A DNA stretch of 38,021 nt. Origin: Methylobacterium aquaticum (GTDB lineage Bacteria > Pseudomonadota > Alphaproteobacteria > Rhizobiales > Beijerinckiaceae). Shown here one piece after another: positions 15,375-24,632 of this stretch (position 1 is its first letter; each line of letters starts with the position of its first letter). A program made the position numbers and the translations under genes. The DNA is taken from NCBI RefSeq assembly GCF_016804325.1, contig NZ_CP043629.1, forward strand, positions 1-38,021. Reading direction: 5' to 3'. The notes beneath the pieces are model-generated. The model searched no databases. It was not told where the DNA came from and saw only the letters and a program-made list of their open reading frames with translations.

Positions 15375-16234
15375 ATGACGCACGCCATGAGGGCAGGGAC
15401 GACCCTGCTCGAGGACCAGATCCGCGCAGAGCTTGCGACGGCAACGCTCGCGCAGCTCGACCACCAGGCCGCGCGCCTCTGGAAGGAGCACGCCGCTGGC
15501 GCACTCGACGAGATGGCCGTCGACCGGCTGTCGCAGGAGATTTTCGCGCTCAAGACCGCGCGGCGGTCCTGGCGAGCGCCGGCAACCGTCTCTCTCGGAC
15601 AAGCCGTCGAGGCACCCCAGGCCGATCGGCCGGCACCGGGCACAGCCGCGAAGCCGCCGCGGACCTGGTCCCTTTTTCCCCCGAAGCGGCCCGCCCAGCG
15701 CCCACCGGACCGCGCCAAGGCCCGGGAGCGTGCGCGGACGCTCGCCGCAGCCTCCGGCCTCCCCCGGCACTCGCATGGCGGTTCACACCGGGCGAACAGG
15801 CCGCGCTCTTCGTCATCGCCGCGGAGTGCTACGCCCGCGGTCTATGCGACCGCTGCCACGACGAGATCGCCGCGCGTGCCGGCGTCTCGACCTCCACGGT
15901 CAAGCGGGCCCTGCGCCTCGCGAAGCGGCTCGGCCTCGTCCGGATCGAAGAGCGGCCGCAGGAGCGAGCCAAGCACTTGCCGAACGTGGTCCGGGTCGTC
16001 TCGCCAGAGTGGGCCGCCTGGATCGCGAAGCGGAAGCCGACTGGGGGTCAGGCTCGAACGGCCATGGGGAGAGAAGATTCTCAGAAGGGATTTTCTGGTC
16101 GCTTCGATCGGCCGGCGGCGTCTCACCGGTCGAAGCAGCGCCAGAATCCAGCAGGTGTCGACAGACCGGCTGAAATCTCAGCCGGTCCGCCCAGGCCCAA
16201 AGGTCACAAGGCTCCAGCGCGGGGCCTTCGATGA
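15375..16234 (+). pseudogene. Rep-like replication initiator, frame split in both copies
   Basis: ATG 15375 with GAGAGGG upstream opens a frame whose N-terminal 130 residues are helical and basic. At the C run 15761-15765 the sensible protein moves to another frame: WRFTPGEQAALFVIAAE, then DEIAARAGVSTSTVKRALRLAKRLGLVRI (winged helix, quoted to locate it) and VVSPEWAAWI. One more C would give a continuous protein of about 286 residues. This winged-helix type is common in Methylobacterium and rhizobial plasmid replication proteins (from memory). Three explanations fit: an error shared by both copies, a real mutation, or a -1 slip on CCC C. Since a plasmid needs its Rep, I favour error. Confidence 0.7.
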
Positions 16235-16451
16235 GCCACCGCATCATCTGAATCGTCGTATGGGCTGCCGATGGGCAGGGTCGGATCGCTCGCCGTGTTC
16301 TGGCGAGATTCCGCACGCCTGCCGTCACCCTTGTCGATTGATAGTCTTGGCTTGTTCCGCCAATGATTGACTAGTTCTGTCTAAACGCCATGGCGCGATA
16401 TTCATCAGTAGATGATCCGCGCAGTTCCACGGCAACACAAGGATCAGTTGC
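16235..16451. promoter_or_regulatory. Gap after rep with GATTGA direct repeats
   Basis: 217 bp without a convincing gene. GATTGATAGT at 16336-16345 and GATTGACTAGT at 16365-16375 form an imperfect direct repeat 29 bp apart in a segment with lower GC. It may hold the promoter of the DUF927 operon or part of the origin. I cannot place a clear -10/-35 pair. Confidence 0.3.
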
Positions 16452-18401
16452 GTGTCTGTGTCGCGTATCGAAGACACCTCTGCCCTCATCGTCGGTCTGA
16501 TCGATGGGTCCCCATCTGCCGCAAGCGAGGCGCCGCCCGAGCCCGCTCCTCAGAAGCGCGGGCGCGGTCGACCGCGGAAGGACCGGCCGGCTCCTCCGCC
16601 TCCCTCTCTACCGCCGGCCGAGGATCGTGCTCCCGTCCCGATCGGCGACCTTCCGCCCGTGGCGCGTCTCTCCCCGCAGGTAACCTGGCCTCCCGGCTTC
16701 CGGATGGACACTGTCGGGCTTGCCTACCAGCCGAGGCCCGATGGGCCGGCCGAGTACCTCTCCGGCCCCTTCGCGGTTCACGCGAAGGCGCGAGCGGATG
16801 ACGGCACGGGATGGTCCCTCGTCCTGTCATTCCGCGACAGTGACAACCGGATCCAGGTCGCTGTCATCGGCTACGGCGACCTCGCATCGGGTGAGGCCGG
16901 CGAGGTGCGCCGCGACCTGGCGAGTCGCGGTCTGTGGCTCGCGAGCAGGCGCGGGGCCAAGGAACGCTTCGCCGAGGCGCTCGCCGGGGTGCGGGTCGAC
17001 CTCCGGGCGGTCATCGTCAACAAGGCCGGATGGCACGGCGAGGGCGAGGTCTTTGCCGTTCCCTCCTTTACGGCGGCAGCTCCAAACCGGCAGGCCGAGC
17101 CCATTGTTTTTCAGTCGGGGCAGAGTGCAGCCCACTTCAGGATCGCGGGCGATCTTGCGACTTGGCGCGCAGAGGTAGCGGCCCTGGCGGAGGGGCAGAC
17201 GCGACTGGAATTTGCCCTCGGGCTCGGCTTCGCGGGGCCTTTGCTCGAGCCTCTCGGCGCCGAGGGCGGAGCCTTCAATTACGTGGGGGCCAGTTCTTCC
17301 GGCAAAACCACAGCGCTCCGCCTCGCAGGCAGTATTTGGGGCGGCGGCGGGCCTCTTGGCTTCGCCACGAGTTGGCGGACGACAGCAAACGCCATTGAAG
17401 GAACGGCGAGCGCCCATAATGATAGTCTGCTTTGTCTCGACGAATTAGGCCTGATTGAGCCACGTGACCTTGAGGCAGCGGCTTATGTCCTTACCGGAGG
17501 ATCGGGTAAGGGGCGATCTCGCGCGGACGGTGACCTTCGAGCGCGGACGCGCTGGAGGGTCTGCGTCCTCTCGACGGGTGAGATCGGGCTTGCCCAGCGC
17601 CTCGCCGAGGGTGGGGCGAACCGGCAGGCCAAGGCGGGCCAAGGGGTGAGGTTCGTCGACGTCGACGCCGATGCTGGCGCTGGACTCGGCTTATTCAACC
17701 ACGTCGGGCCCTTTGCCGGGCCAGGGGCTCTTGCCGATGCCTTGCGCGAGCGCACGGCGCACCAGCACGGGACTGCCGGCCCGGCCTTTGTCCAGAGGCT
17801 CCTGGAAGGGAAGGCGGAGGCGATCCGGACCGCCAGGGATCACATGGCGGCCTTCGTCTCCGAGCACGTGCCGGATGGCGCCTCGGGGCAGGTGGTCCGT
17901 GTCGCTCAGCGCTTCGGCCTCGTCGCAGCGGCGGGCGAGCTCGCCACAGCCTTCGACATCCTGCCCTTCTCGCCGGGCACGGTGACGGAGGCGGCCGGAG
18001 CCTTGTTCCGATCGTGGGTGCGCTCCCGGGGCGGCGTCGGGGCGAGCGAGGACCGCGACGCCGTTACGGCCGTGAGGCACTTCCTCCAGCAGCACGGCCC
18101 GGCACGCTTCATCTCGGCCGACAAGGCTCTTGATGAGAGCGCGTGGCGGGCGCAGCGGGTCGCCGGCTACCGCATGCGAGGGGAAACTACCGCTGAGGAT
18201 GGAGACTATCTCTTCCACTCGTCGGGGTTCGCTGAAGCTATCGCCGGTCTAGACCGTCGAGCAGCGGCCGATGCTCTCGCTGAGGCTGGCTTCCTGAAAA
18301 AAGATCCGACCGGTAAGCGTACTAGATCCGAGCGAGTCGGCGGCAAGTCAATGCGCGTCTATCGCGTGTCCTGCTCGATCCTTGAGGGAGACGAGGAATG
18401 A
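16452..18401 (+). CDS. DUF927-type helicase/primase-associated ATPase
   Basis: 649 residues from GTG 16452, with AAGGA eight bases upstream. Intact only in this copy. Residues about 37-44 (RGRGRPRK) form an AT-hook-like motif in a Pro-rich N-terminus. The DUF927 domain spans about 80-480: LVLSFRD, a GWHG motif, Walker A GASSSGKT at 279-286 (K285) and Walker B LLCLDEL (D330, E331), then RWRVCVLSTGEIGLA. The family is found in phages, plasmids and integrative elements, usually as the replicative helicase-like ATPase, often with a primase. Here no separate primase is seen. Position after Rep and AT-hook DNA contact fit a replication role. The next gene overlaps its stop. Confidence 0.85.
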   Translation: MSVSRIEDTSALIVGLIDGSPSAASEAPPEPAPQKRGRGRPRKDRPAPPPPSLPPAEDRAPVPIGDLPPVARLSPQVTWPPGFRMDTVGLAYQPRPDGPAEYLSGPFAVHAKARADDGTGWSLVLSFRDSDNRIQVAVIGYGDLASGEAGEVRRDLASRGLWLASRRGAKERFAEALAGVRVDLRAVIVNKAGWHGEGEVFAVPSFTAAAPNRQAEPIVFQSGQSAAHFRIAGDLATWRAEVAALAEGQTRLEFALGLGFAGPLLEPLGAEGGAFNYVGASSSGKTTALRLAGSIWGGGGPLGFATSWRTTANAIEGTASAHNDSLLCLDELGLIEPRDLEAAAYVLTGGSGKGRSRADGDLRARTRWRVCVLSTGEIGLAQRLAEGGANRQAKAGQGVRFVDVDADAGAGLGLFNHVGPFAGPGALADALRERTAHQHGTAGPAFVQRLLEGKAEAIRTARDHMAAFVSEHVPDGASGQVVRVAQRFGLVAAAGELATAFDILPFSPGTVTEAAGALFRSWVRSRGGVGASEDRDAVTAVRHFLQQHGPARFISADKALDESAWRAQRVAGYRMRGETTAEDGDYLFHSSGFAEAIAGLDRRAAADALAEAGFLKKDPTGKRTRSERVGGKSMRVYRVSCSILEGDEE

Positions 18402-18733
18402 CCGGCCCTGCCCGCCCCGATATCGCGGCCCGGTTCGCAGGGCTGCGTCGTTCCCCGACTCCCGTCCTCGCGCGCGCGGTGGGTGCCGGTGGCGGCGCGG
18501 CCCTTTTTTCCGCGAGCCCTGGTTCTGAGGCTTCGCCGTCCGACGATGGGATGGTGGAGGAGCGCGCCGCGATCCTGCAGCACGATGCCGGCTGGTCGCG
18601 CGAGGAGGCGGAGACGCTCGCGGTGCGGATGGCCGCGATGCGGGCGCGGCGGGCCGGGCCCGAGGAGTGGGCCGACCTCGACCGCGAGGTGATCGCCCGC
18701 GAGCGGAGCCGGGCGGGTCTCGCCGGCCCGTAG
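18398..18733 (+). CDS. Small protein coupled to the DUF927 ATPase
   Basis: 111 residues. The ATG overlaps the preceding stop (ATGA). The N-terminal half is flexible. The C-terminal part has EERAAILQHDAGWSREEAET, a short helical motif that I recall at the ends of primases and in small proteins next to replication genes of phages and plasmids. A translationally coupled accessory of the ATPase is the natural reading. Exact function unknown. Confidence 0.7.
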   Translation: MTGPARPDIAARFAGLRRSPTPVLARAVGAGGGAALFSASPGSEASPSDDGMVEERAAILQHDAGWSREEAETLAVRMAAMRARRAGPEEWADLDREVIARERSRAGLAGP

Positions 18734-18900
18734 ACCCCCACCCCGTCACGGGTCCTCCCTGGGAGGGGATAACCACGGGCGGAAAGCACGCGGAATTCCG
18801 GCAGTCTGAGCCTGATTTCAAAGCGTGAAGAGTGGAGCGACTTCATGAAGAGTGGTGAAGTCGCGAGTTCACAAAGCCTGAAATACAACTTGGAGTGACC
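18734..18900 (+). promoter_or_regulatory. Operator-like gap before the first Nu1-like gene
   Basis: TGAAGAGTGG is repeated at 18826-18835 and 18846-18855. GCGACTTCA (18837-18845) and TGAAGTCGC (18856-18864) form a perfect nine-base inverted repeat with a ten-base centre. The structure ends about 35 bp before the start codon and would cover a promoter. It is well suited to autoregulation by the HTH protein downstream. This region exists only once in the window. Confidence 0.45.
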
Positions 18901-19482
18901 ATGCGTATCATCAGCAAGAGCGCCTTCGCTCGCCTCTGTAATGTCCAGCCGTCCGCGGTCTCCAACTGGATCGCCAACGGGATCTTGAGCGGCGAAGCCA
19001 TCGTCGGTGAGGGGCGGACAGCGCGGATCAACGTCGACGTGGCCCGAGTCCAGGTGAACCAGCGGCGCGACATCGGCCAGGCACTGGGCAACGGCCTGAA
19101 GGTCCGGCTGCGGCCGGAGGCTACGGCACCCGCGCCATCCCCCGTGTCGGCCGAGGCGCCCACCCTCCCCAACGCGCGGGCCGCTCGCATCCTGTTCTTC
19201 GAGGGCGCGCTCGCGCTCGCGCGCGAGCTGCACATGGCCATCGCGCTCGTCGCTCACGACAGTGGCGCGACCCGGGAGGAAGCCAGGCGGGTCGAGGCGT
19301 TCGCGCGAGAGGGGGTCCGCCGCGAGATCGGCCTGCTGGCGAACCTGTTCGGGCACGAGGCCGGGGTGACGTTCGCCGATTTATACGACGAGTCCCGGTA
19401 TTTATCGACCGACTGGAAAATCGTCGACGAGGACGAGTGCAAAATCGAGAGCGGGAGGGCGGACGTCACACAATCGGGATGA
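18901..19482 (+). CDS. Nu1-like HTH DNA-binding protein (candidate small terminase)
   Basis: 193 residues from ATG 18901, with GGAG five bases upstream; GTG 18895 is an alternative. Residues about 3-35 form a winged helix-turn-helix of the MerR/Nu1 kind (ISKSAFARLCNVQPSAVSNW). VDVARVQVNQRRDIGQALGNG follows, the kind of segment that comes after the HTH in gpNu1-like proteins. The C-terminal half is helical (LFFEGALALARELHMAI, then REEARRVEAFAREGVRREI). In phages such proteins recognise the packaging site. The heptamer cluster begins at its stop codon, so this protein is the best candidate to bind it. A regulator role is the alternative. It spans the junction between the two copies. Confidence 0.6.
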   Translation: MRIISKSAFARLCNVQPSAVSNWIANGILSGEAIVGEGRTARINVDVARVQVNQRRDIGQALGNGLKVRLRPEATAPAPSPVSAEAPTLPNARAARILFFEGALALARELHMAIALVAHDSGATREEARRVEAFAREGVRREIGLLANLFGHEAGVTFADLYDESRYLSTDWKIVDEDECKIESGRADVTQSG

Positions 19483-20093
19483 GTGTGGCGCGCCATGCTC
19501 GCAGGTGTGGCATCCAATTACTGATTATCATCAAGAGGTTAGGCATCCAAGCCACACCGCCACACTTGCCACACCCTAAAATCGACGGGATGGCATAAAT
19601 ATGAAAAAGTGAGATTTTGCGTAGGAATCAATATATTTCTCTGTAAATATATATATATATATAGATCAGGCACTTAGCATTTTCCTTCCAGTGCGCGCTA
19701 ATTTTGCGATGTGACGGTGTGAAAGTGTGACGCCAAGGCCAAGTCATTGGTTTCGAAGGGGAAACGTCAAAAATCCCGCCACACTCGGATGTGGCAGAAC
19801 ACATGAGGCGTGTGGCGGTCGCCGGGAGTGGGGGCGGCCTGAATGCAGCCCCTTGCGAGCTTCTCGGCCGCAATGCGACCTTGTGGGGAATATCCAGGTA
19901 TGGATTGTTCCCTGGGGTGGATCACGCGAGATCTGTTGCCGGTTCGCCACGTTGAAGCGCAAGCTGAGTACAGCCGCAGCCAACTGAAAGACCTTGTTAA
20001 GGCGCGCTTCGGCAGCCTGGGATCTTCACCCGAACTCTCGCTGCGCCTCGTCGTAGTGCGTCCCTTCCACTGCCATCCGACGAGGTGACCGGC
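19483..20093. promoter_or_regulatory. Second copy of the GTGTGGC heptamer region
   Basis: Same as 65-675, here complete with the Nu1-like gene in front. It differs by one C fewer near 19556 and one T more at 19751-19753. Both are homopolymer length differences outside genes. Confidence 0.55.
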
Positions 20094-20921
20094 ATGACCA
20101 TCTCCCGCGAGGCGATCGACATCGAGGCGCTTCTCGTCCGTGCCTACCGCGAGCAGCGGGTCGACCAGTACGGCCGGGACGGCAAGGCCGCGGGCGCCGT
20201 GGCGCTTGGCCTCGGCTCCGGCCCCCGGGCGCCGGGATCGCAGCTCGGCGGCCCGGAGCGGGTCGACACGTCGAGCTATGCGGCCAACCAGGCAGCCCGG
20301 ACCCGCCAGGCGTTCCAGCAACTCGCCGCCACGCCCGACGGGCTCTTGGCCCTGCACGATGCGGTCCTCGCCCTCCCCGACATGTTCATCGAATACGGGG
20401 CCGGCGCCGACTTCGTGGTCTGGGACGCGGAGACGGCGGAACGCCGGGGCGAGGTCATCACGCTCGCGGGCGGGCGTGCGACGATCCAGGCCACGCGCCG
20501 CCGCGGGGGGCGAGGCGAGGGCCGCAACGACCGTGTGCCGGTCGGCCTGCCCCGCCCCCTCACGATCCTGCCGATGACCGTCCTCGTCATCACCCACGGT
20601 CGCGGCGATAGCCGGCCGGACGTGACGGATGTGGCCTGGCGCCGCCGTCCGGTCTATCGCCATGGCACCCGGGACATCGCGAGCTACGAGTCCGTCCCGG
20701 ACGCGCCCCTCGACATCGTCGCGTTCGAGCGCGCCCGCTACGTCGCTTGGCACGCAGTTCTCGGGATGCTGACGGCGGCGAGGGCCGAATGCTCCGAGTT
20801 CGCCGTCACGGGGCCGGCTGCGCCTCTGACGATTTGGGCCTCCGAGCCGGTCAAACAGGTGCCCGTGACCAGGCGCAAGGCACGGACACTAAAGGCAAAT
20901 TTGGAGCGAGGGGCGGCCTAA
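20094..20921 (+). CDS. Unknown protein next to the heptamer region (intact copy)
   Basis: 275 residues from ATG 20094, with GAGG nine bases upstream. The N-terminus TISREAIDIEALLVRAYREQ resembles, from memory, small uncharacterised proteins near terminase genes in alphaproteobacterial prophages. Then follow GADFVVWDAETAERRGEVI, a basic linker (RRRGGRGEGRND), a strand-rich part (ILPMTVLVITHGRGD) and a helical C-terminus with YVAWHAVLGMLTAAR. The last 30 residues are basic. Between a small-terminase-like gene and a terminator it forms its own transcription unit. Possibly a DNA-handling partner, but I cannot assign a function. Confidence 0.7.
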   Translation: MTISREAIDIEALLVRAYREQRVDQYGRDGKAAGAVALGLGSGPRAPGSQLGGPERVDTSSYAANQAARTRQAFQQLAATPDGLLALHDAVLALPDMFIEYGAGADFVVWDAETAERRGEVITLAGGRATIQATRRRGGRGEGRNDRVPVGLPRPLTILPMTVLVITHGRGDSRPDVTDVAWRRRPVYRHGTRDIASYESVPDAPLDIVAFERARYVAWHAVLGMLTAARAECSEFAVTGPAAPLTIWASEPVKQVPVTRRKARTLKANLERGAA

Positions 20922-20985
20922 GCTGAGCAGCTTGACGGCCAGGGAAAGCTAGACTAGGGTCAGAGCACCCTCAGAAGGTTTGAAA

Positions 20986-21014
20986 ACGCCCGGCGCACTC
21001 CGCCGGGCGTTTTT
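20986..21014 (+). terminator. Rho-independent terminator (copy 2)
   Basis: Identical 10-bp stem, five-base loop and T run as at 1567-1595. Confidence 0.9.
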
Positions 21015-21261
21015 CGTTGTGGGCGCTGCCCCGGCCCGCCCCAGCGGCGAGGCCCATCTCTCTGCGCGACAGCGATCCCGCCCCGGACGGTCGCGCCTCG
21101 CAGCGCTGCGTCCTCGCCTGTCCCCGCCTCGCACTCCTGTCCGACCCCTGCCCGCCCCACCCCCAATGGGTCCCTCTGAGGGGGGTGGACCCATGCGGGC
21201 GAAAAGCACCCGGGATTTCTCTAGTTGCTCTGTTCAAAAACCGATGCACAGGTGCACAAGT

Positions 21262-21828
21262 ATGAGCACAGATTGCACAGATCTAGTCTCAATCAGTGAG
21301 CTTCACAGAAAGCTGACTGCGGATGGGGTCGCGATCAATAGATCTAGCCTGTCTCGCTACATCACGCGCTACGCCGAAGACCTGAACCCAGTCGTGCAGG
21401 GACGCGATACGCTGGTTTCCTACGCCGCGGTGGTCCGCCACCGGGCGGAGAACACGAACCTCGACAGCGCGCTACCGGCCCGACGCTCCTCCTACGAGGG
21501 GCCGCGCCGCACCGGGGCGGCCAAGGCGCGCCGGGAGGAGGCGGACGCGAGCCTGCGCGAGATCGCGCTCGCCAAGGCCCGCGGCGAACTCACCCCGACC
21601 GCGGAGGTGGTCGAGGCCGCCCGCGAGGCGGTGAGCGCCATGACGCAAGCCTTCGACCTCGCGCTCGCCGATACGGCCGAGCGCATATCCGCGGAGACCG
21701 GACGCGATGCCCGGGTGATCCGCCCCCATCTGCGCAAGCTCAAGGATGCGGGTCTCGCGGCCTTTCGGGCCACCCTGACCAAGGCGCTCGCCGCGGAGCA
21801 AGGCTCGACGGCCGCGCCCGGCGCGTGA
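21262..21828 (+). CDS. Nu1/small-terminase-like HTH protein (copy 2)
   Basis: Translation identical to 1842-2408. Upstream, an extra C at 21145-21148 joins its frame to a longer open stretch back to 20980. That stretch crosses the terminator and is not a credible start. Confidence 0.6.
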   Translation: MSTDCTDLVSISELHRKLTADGVAINRSSLSRYITRYAEDLNPVVQGRDTLVSYAAVVRHRAENTNLDSALPARRSSYEGPRRTGAAKARREEADASLREIALAKARGELTPTAEVVEAAREAVSAMTQAFDLALADTAERISAETGRDARVIRPHLRKLKDAGLAAFRATLTKALAAEQGSTAAPGA

Positions 21829-22068
21829 TCCCACGATGGCGCCCCCCAATCAGACGGGGGAGCCGTCGGTTTTCGGTTTGGCCGAGTCTCGGCCACCACC
21901 CCTTGGCGAGGGATCCTGACGGCGTCGCGGCCCGTCGAACAACGGCAAGTTGACCTCTTGCCTCGCCATGCAGACATCAAGTCAAGGTCAACGCGGCCGC
22001 ACCTTTTACCATCGAAAGTCACGCAGCGCTCAAGGCGCGCGGGCAGTCGACACCCGAAAGACCACAGC

Positions 22069-22617
22069 ATGACATTTGCCACCCAACCCACCAACCCGTG
22101 GGGCGTCAAGGTGCCGGCTGCGCGGCACGGCGCGCAGCAACTTCCCATTCCTGTGGCTGGCACCGCCGAGGAGGCCCGGAGCGTCGAGTTCCGCAACCGC
22201 CTCTTGGCTGCCTGTAGCGCGCAGCTTGCCGCCAACGGCGTCGCCTTCCGCGCGACCCACGGTGAGGCTGGCAAGACGCGCGAGGCGGCCCGCCGGGAGC
22301 AGCACGCCGCACTCGGCATCATCCCTCGGGCGCAGGAAGCGCAACCGGTCGAGCCGCACGCGGCCGGCCTGGGCGCTGGTGACGCGCCGATCGCGAAGAT
22401 GCTGTCGGCGGCGGACGAAACGCGGCCCGGTCACGGCCTTCCCATGGAGAGCGCCGCTCCGGTGTCGGCCCCTGCCGCCGGTTCCACCGTGCTCGCCGAT
22501 CGCATGCGGGCTCGCCACGGCCTTCCCGCCGCGAGCACTGGGCCGGTCCCGGCCCCGGCTGCCGTGACCGCGACGCTCGCCGATCGCATGCGGGCCCGCC
22601 ACGGGCTCCCCGCCTGA
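22069..22617 (+). CDS. Unknown protein with LADRMRARHGLPA repeats (copy 2)
   Basis: Identical to 2649-3197. Confidence 0.65.
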   Translation: MTFATQPTNPWGVKVPAARHGAQQLPIPVAGTAEEARSVEFRNRLLAACSAQLAANGVAFRATHGEAGKTREAARREQHAALGIIPRAQEAQPVEPHAAGLGAGDAPIAKMLSAADETRPGHGLPMESAAPVSAPAAGSTVLADRMRARHGLPAASTGPVPAPAAVTATLADRMRARHGLPA

Positions 22618-22646
22618 TCCCCGTCCCTCCAGATCCTGAGGATCCC

Positions 22647-23549
22647 GTGAAGCACGATCTCGCCAGTCTCGTCGCCCTCTCCGCCGATACCGCAGCCTCG
22701 TCCGACGCCGTCGCCGACGGCCTATCCGCTGCCCAACGCCTTGCGGAGGCGGCGGCGACCGCTCTCAGCCAGGCCGAGACGGCCTATCGCGACTCGCTGC
22801 TCACCGCCGACGACAAGGCGATGGGCCGCCTCGCCTCCGAACGCGGGACCGCCGAGATCCGGCGCGACCGTGTCGCACAGCTCGTCGTCGCGCTTGATGA
22901 GCGTCTGACTGCGGCCCGTGCTTCGGAAGATGCTGCTCGGAAGCGCGACGCCTACGCTGCCGCGCGCACCCTGCGGGACGCCGCAGTGGAGCGGGTGGAG
23001 CGGGAGTATCCCGCCCTGGCCCAGGAAGCGCTGGCGCTCCTGCGCGTCATCGCCGAGGCTGATCTCGCCGTCGCCCGGTCGAACGATGACCTGCCCGAGG
23101 GGGCCGAGCGCCTGTCCCGCGTCGAGATCATCGCCCGCGCCCACCCGGGCGCAGCGCGCGAGGTGCTCGACGAGCGCACGGTCGAGTTGTGGTGCCCCGA
23201 AGGTTCGGCCGAACCCATACCGGCGGAGCGGCAGGCCCGGGTGATCCGCCAGGACGACCGGCGGGGCTATTCGTCGACGCCCCACGGGCAAAGCTTTTTC
23301 GAGCGCCGCGCCTTCCACCAGACGACCGCCTTGCCGGCTGTCCGGGCGCAGTACTCCGACCCGCTGGCGAGCGCACTGGTGCTGCCGCCCTTGCGTCCGG
23401 GCGAGCCCTTGGCCTGGGCGCTCGACGATCACGACCCTCATCCCGACCAGATCCTGCGCCGCCTCGACGCCATCGCGGCGGCGAGCGCGGTCAGCCGTCC
23501 GGCGCCGAAGCGCGTCCCGGAGATCAAGCACGAGCCGGTGGCCGGCTGA
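22647..23549 (+). CDS. Unknown coiled-coil paralogue 1 (copy 2)
   Basis: Identical to 3227-4129. Confidence 0.75.
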   Translation: MKHDLASLVALSADTAASSDAVADGLSAAQRLAEAAATALSQAETAYRDSLLTADDKAMGRLASERGTAEIRRDRVAQLVVALDERLTAARASEDAARKRDAYAAARTLRDAAVERVEREYPALAQEALALLRVIAEADLAVARSNDDLPEGAERLSRVEIIARAHPGAAREVLDERTVELWCPEGSAEPIPAERQARVIRQDDRRGYSSTPHGQSFFERRAFHQTTALPAVRAQYSDPLASALVLPPLRPGEPLAWALDDHDPHPDQILRRLDAIAAASAVSRPAPKRVPEIKHEPVAG

Positions 23550-23641
23550 CGCCTCCGAACCTCGCCGCCCGGCCCGTCGCGATCCACGCGCGACGGGCGG
23601 CGAGAGCCACCGCCCACCGCTCACCGTCCAACGAGACACCG

Positions 23642-24564
23642 ATGCTCAAGACCCTGAAATCACTGATCGGCGTGGTTCGTGCCCCCGACGCTCCGAGCTC
23701 TGAGCTGGAGTCCGCCCTTGCTTCCGCCGAGGCCCAAGTGACGGCGGCGGCCGGGGAGGTCTCCGAGGCGGAGGCCGCCTACCAGGCTGGTCTCCTGGAC
23801 AGCGACGACGCCGGCTTGGCGCGGCTTCGATCGGCCCGCGAGGCGGCCAGCGTGAAGCAGGAGCGCGCCGCAGCGCTGGTGACCGCTCTGCGCCAGCGCA
23901 TCGCCGCCGTGCAGGTCCAGGAGGACGAGGCCGGCCGCCGCGAGCGCTACGCCGCCGCGAAGCGCGCCTCCGCTGCCGCGGGGAAGGTTCTGGCGACCGA
24001 GTACCCACGCCTCGCCCGTGACCTAGTGGCCGTCCTCCGCCAGGTCGCCGAGGCCGATCTCCTGGTGATCGCTGCGAACGAGGCGCTGCCGGCCGGCGCG
24101 GAGCGGCTGTTCCCCACCGAGGCGCTGGTGCGGCGCGAGCCGGACACGCCGGAGCGGGTTCTCAAGGACGAGATTTTCACCGCCTGGTGCGGCCCCGCGG
24201 CCATCGGCTGGACCCCGAGGCTCAGGCTAAGGTCGAACCGAACCCGGACGGCGCCACCGGCATCTGGCGCGTCATCGGACAGCCGCCGGTGACGGTCACG
24301 CTGCGACGCTTCCGGCGGATCACCCGCGTGCGTGAGATCCCCGGCCGCTCGCTTCCCGCGCTCGCCGCTACCCTCAACCTGCCGCCCCTCGCCGTGGGCC
24401 ACGTGCCCTACTGGCGGGAGGACGTGGTGCGGCATCCGGCTAGCATCCTTGAGCACCTCGACCGGACGACGCCGCTGTGGGGCAAGGCCCTCGGCCCGGA
24501 GCCCGTCGCCTCGGCGCCGGAGGTCGAGATCGTGCCCCTCGACGAGGATGTCACTGCGGCCTGA
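23642..24564 (+). pseudogene. Unknown coiled-coil paralogue 2, frameshifted copy
   Basis: Same gene as 4222-5145, but the C run at 24193-24196 has four Cs instead of five. The frame is lost just after the AWCGP motif (about residue 185) and stops at 24292. The C-terminal part continues in another frame to 24564. Probably an assembly error. Confidence 0.8.
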
Positions 24565-24632
24565 GCTGCGCACCAGTTTGGCCGGTATCCGGCCCACCTT
24601 ATCTATTCTCAAGCAGAGAAAGTAATTATGCG

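Larger units (their letters stand above)
1..19418. repeat. Tandem unit, copy 1 (about 19.4 kb)
   Basis: The sequence starting at base 1 starts again at 19419 and runs in parallel to the window end. Tracking matching genes gives offsets of 19417 to 19420, so the copies drift by single bases only. The seven differences (copy 1 positions) are: C run 139-141, T run 334-335, G run 809-810, C run 1726-1728, C run 4773-4777, C run 16672-16675 and G run 17933-17935. I found no substitution. Taking the longer run each time gives a unit of about 19421 bp. The pattern fits a circular molecule assembled past its own origin with homopolymer errors. Confidence 0.97.

Noticed and set aside
20980..21828. 282-residue version of the second Nu1-like protein
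   Set aside because: It would start before the terminator and depends on one extra C in a homopolymer in copy 2. The N-terminal extension is Arg/Pro-rich noise.
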